From NCBI GenBank assembly GCA_963718065.1, contig CAVQYE010000006.1, positions 1-64,000 of the forward strand: a stretch of DNA of 64,000 nucleotides. Reading direction: 5' to 3'. Numbering within the stretch: the first letter of the stretch is position 1; every line of letters starts with the position of its first letter. This stretch comes from CAVPGP01 sp963718065 (GTDB lineage Bacteria; Actinomycetota; Thermoleophilia; Gaiellales; Gaiellaceae). The notes under the pieces are model-generated. The model saw only the letters and a list, made by a program, of their open reading frames with translations. It was not told the DNA's origin and did no database searches. The position numbers and the translations under genes are program-made. Positions 62,022 through 64,000 of this stretch are shown here, in pieces.

Positions 62022-62143
62022 CTGTGGACAGTCTGTTCCACTTCCTTTCCACTTGGTCTGACCACAGAATGTCTCGCTAGGGCGCATGGTTACGCCATCT
62101 GTGGATTGTCTGTCACAGTTCTGTGAGCGTTGGTCTGACCACA
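62022..62143. repeat. Duplicated module with TTGGTCTGACCACA palindromes
   Basis: Two copies, 77 bp apart, of CTGTGGA (62022 and 62099) and TTGGTCTGACCACA (62053-62066 and 62130-62143). The core TGGTCTGACCA is a perfect odd palindrome of the kind bound by FadR/GntR regulators. It lies between two convergent genes, where no promoter is expected. The region 61973-62198 holds no convincing gene. Confidence 0.6.
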
Positions 62144-62198
62144 TTTGGAGCGGCGTACGAGCCGGTGAAGGGCACGCTGAGGGTGCGGCATTTGGGCG

Positions 62199-63077
62199 TT
62201 ACGCAGGCCCGCGTAGGACGAACGTCGGCTTGGCCGGGCGGTAGCCGAGCGCGGCGTTGAGGACCCGCATCGGTTCGTTCTCCTCGTTGGACTGCGTCAC
62301 GAGCCGCTCGATGCCGGCGCGGCGGGCGTCGTCGATTTGCGCGACTTTGAGCGCCCGCGCGAGGCCGCGGCGGCGGAAGCGGCGCGAGACGACCGTGAAG
62401 CCGTTGTACGCCGCCGCGCCGTAGACATTGAGCGACGTGTAACCGACGGGCTCGCCGGCCACCATGGCGATGTGCAGGAACTCCGGCCGCCGGCTCGGCA
62501 CCCGCCGCTCGGCGAGCCACGCCTCGAACGGGAACCCGAGCTCGGCGAGCCCACCCGGAATGTCCTCGATCCCCTCCTCGACCAGCGCGTGCAGCTGCCT
62601 CGCAAGCTCCGGGTGCTCGCGATACGTCGTGATCTCCACGCCCGCCGGCAGCGGCTCGGGACTCGGCGCATCGGCGAGTTCGAGCACGATCTGCTCCTGG
62701 CGGTCGATCACCCGGAAGCCGCGACGCTCGGCCCAGGCGCGCCCGTCCTCGTCGGCGCTCACCTGCAGCTCCGCCGCGCCGTGCTCGCGCGCATGCGCGG
62801 CCAGCGCGTCCCACAACGCCGTGCCGTGCCCGCGCCCGCGTGCATCGGGAAGCACGCCCCAGGCCGCCGAGAGGTATTCCTTCGACTCGCCCTGCCAGAA
62901 CGAGGCGAACCCGAAGCCGACCGTCCGCCCCGCCTCCTCCGCGACGAGCCAGATCGGCGCCTCGTTCTCGGCAGCGTGATGCAGCTGGTCTTCGACCGAG
63001 ACGAGCGCCAGCGGATCGGCGGCCCGACGAAGCTCCACGTAGACCCCGAGCTCGTCGACGCCGAGCCCGCGGATCAC
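62199..63077 (-). CDS. Tandem GNAT acetyltransferase
   Basis: A 292-residue protein with two GNAT domains. The first has AAWGVLPDARGRGHGTALWD (acetyl-CoA binding loop); the second has FTVVSRRFRRRGLARALKVA. Between them is a region with ADAPSPEPLPAGVEITTY. Such double GNATs acetylate amines on small molecules, often antibiotics or metabolites. Start ATG at 63077 overlaps the threonine dehydratase stop by 4 bp. Confidence 0.9.
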   Translation of the reverse strand: MIRGLGVDELGVYVELRRAADPLALVSVEDQLHHAAENEAPIWLVAEEAGRTVGFGFASFWQGESKEYLSAAWGVLPDARGRGHGTALWDALAAHAREHGAAELQVSADEDGRAWAERRGFRVIDRQEQIVLELADAPSPEPLPAGVEITTYREHPELARQLHALVEEGIEDIPGGLAELGFPFEAWLAERRVPSRRPEFLHIAMVAGEPVGYTSLNVYGAAAYNGFTVVSRRFRRRGLARALKVAQIDDARRAGIERLVTQSNEENEPMRVLNAALGYRPAKPTFVLRGPA

Positions 63078-64000
63078 TGGATCTGCTCAACGGGGAAGCC
63101 GCGCGCCTCCATCGCCTCACAGATTGCGCGCCGGTGCGCGTCGTCGCGGGTGATCATCGTCAGCTCGACCTCTGTCTCGGCGACGTGGATCGACATTCCC
63201 TCACGGTGGTGCTCGACCGAGACGACGTTGCCGCGCTCGTCCGCAACGAGCTGAAGCAGCTTGATCAGCTCGCCGGGAAGATCGGCGACGCGTGAGCGGA
63301 CGACGAGGTAGCGCCCCGCCTGCGTGAGGCCGTGGCGCATGACCGAGATCAGCAGCGTCAGGTCGATGTTCCCGCCCGAGAGCAGCGCACAGACGTCGCG
63401 CGAGCCGCCGACCTGGCCCGAGAGCAGCGCGGCCACGGTCACCGCGCCCGCGCCTTCGACCACGAGCTTCGTCCGCTCGAGCAGCAGCACGATCGCCTCG
63501 CTGATCTGCTCGTCCTCGACGTGCACGATGTCGTCGAGCAGCTCGTCGAGGATCGCCATCGTCAGCTCGCCGGGGTTCTTGACGAAGATCCCGTCCGCGA
63601 TCGTGTAGCCGCTCTTGCCCGCCTGGACGCCGACGAGCCGCACTCCGGGCCGCAGCTCGCGCAGCGCGATCGCGATCCCGGCCGCGAGCCCGCCGCCGCC
63701 GATCGGGAGCACGAACGTCTCGACGTCGGGCAGCTGCTCGGCCAGCTCGATCCCGATCGTCCCCTGGCCCGCGACGATGTGCTCGTCCTCGAACGCATGC
63801 ACGAACGTCGCTCCCGTCTCCGCGACGAAGCGCCTGCGCCCGCTCGAGTGCGTCGTCGAAGCCGACGCCTTCGAGTACGGCCTCGGCGCCGTAGTTCTTC
63901 GTCGCCTCGACCTTCGCCATCGGCGCGTCCTGCGGCATGAAGATCGTGGCCTTGATCCCCAGCTCGCGCGCCGCCCAGGCGACCGCCTGGCCGTGGTTGC
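63074..64000 (-). CDS. ilvA: Threonine dehydratase (ilvA/tdcB type), partial at the right edge, one frameshift
   Basis: The right edge cuts off the N-terminal part with the PLP Lys. Present are NHGQAVAWAARELGIKATIF, QGTIGIELAEQLPDVE, VLPIGGGGLAAGIAIALREL (PLP phosphate loop) and, after a Gly-rich stretch, SGGNIDLTLL. The C-terminus is an ACT domain (VRSRVADLPGELIKLLQLVA), which may bind an amino acid. The frame breaks near 63840. It deaminates threonine to 2-ketobutyrate for isoleucine synthesis or degradation. Confidence 0.9.
   Translation of the reverse strand, partial: ATTARRSPGRRASWGSRPRSSCRRTRRWRRSRRRRTTAPRPYSKASASTTHSSGRRRFVAETGATFVHAFEDEHIVAGQGTIGIELAEQLPDVETFVLPIGGGGLAAGIAIALRELRPGVRLVGVQAGKSGYTIADGIFVKNPGELTMAILDELLDDIVHVEDEQISEAIVLLLERTKLVVEGAGAVTVAALLSGQVGGSRDVCALLSGGNIDLTLLISVMRHGLTQAGRYLVVRSRVADLPGELIKLLQLVADERGNVVSVEHHREGMSIHVAETEVELTMITRDDAHRRAICEAMEARGFPVEQIQ

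Noticed and set aside
62022..62143. Promoter operator for the rhodanese fusion or GNAT gene
   Set aside because: Both genes run toward the region, so their promoters are elsewhere; it is kept as an unexplained repeat.

Overview
The window is two unrelated pieces of DNA joined at about position 6617. Bases 1 to about 6616 are AT-rich. They carry broken genes (a SNF2-type helicase, a uroporphyrinogen-decarboxylase-like protein, a GDWIGKYG-type domain protein, the tail of a sugar isomerase/epimerase), an IS630-like element and many fold-back or palindromic repeats. This mix resembles genomes such as Candidatus Poribacteria, but that is an impression from memory only. Bases 6617 to 64000 are very GC-rich, densely packed with 4-bp start/stop overlaps, and look like an actinobacterium, plausibly class Thermoleophilia (Gaiellales-like): a WhiG-type sigma factor, a VKOR/DsbA pair, SpoIID, an EF-G2-type factor and an argCJBDRGH operon. 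The junction falls inside a reading frame that fuses the front of a zinc alcohol dehydrogenase to the tail of an isomerase, so the contig is most likely chimeric.

Region 6617-18496 is a sugar-uptake and catabolic locus. A leftward operon encodes a Gfo/Idh/MocA oxidoreductase, a SIS-domain protein, an RbsB-type binding protein, an RbsA-type double ATPase, two RbsC-type permeases and a truncated zinc dehydrogenase. Upstream, also leftward, are an FAD oxidoreductase and a KDPG-type aldolase. A divergent rightward operon encodes a SorC-family regulator, a short-chain dehydrogenase and a ROK kinase. Operator-like palindromes lie in the control regions. Together these suggest import, oxidation, phosphorylation and aldol cleavage of an unidentified sugar or sugar acid.

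Region 18498-38865 holds a MacB/Lol-type exporter, tRNA-Gly, RNase HI, aldo/keto reductase, a metallo-beta-lactamase-fold protein, an aldehyde dehydrogenase, an EF-G-like GTPase, an ApbE/ferric-reductase-like/small membrane protein operon, a WhiG-like sigma factor, tRNA-Trp, a VKOR-DsbA pair, an acyl-CoA carboxylase beta chain, a TolB-like/RTX secreted protein, an enoyl-CoA hydratase and SpoIID. Two 168-bp copies of an apparently undescribed TA-flanked inverted-repeat element sit at 23444-23611 and 37435-37602; their TAG ends supply the stop codons of three neighbouring genes.

Region 38923-45756 is the arginine operon argC-J-B-D-R-G-H with a tandem ARG-box-like operator. Region 45776-64000 holds an MFS transporter, a heavily frameshifted biotin carboxylase/BCCP chain, an MFS protein fused to a cyclic-nucleotide-binding domain, two short acidic proteins with repeated HKK motifs, a GAF protein and intracellular subtilase pair, PepA, an acyl-CoA dehydrogenase, a copper-like membrane operon ending in a YcnI-type protein, a peptide-type solute-binding lipoprotein, a persulfide-dioxygenase/rhodanese fusion, a double GNAT protein and the C-terminal part of threonine dehydratase.

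Single-base frameshifts break otherwise conserved proteins throughout both pieces, so uncorrected indels in a long-read assembly are the likeliest cause; frame-broken genes should not be taken as true pseudogenes without read-level checks.
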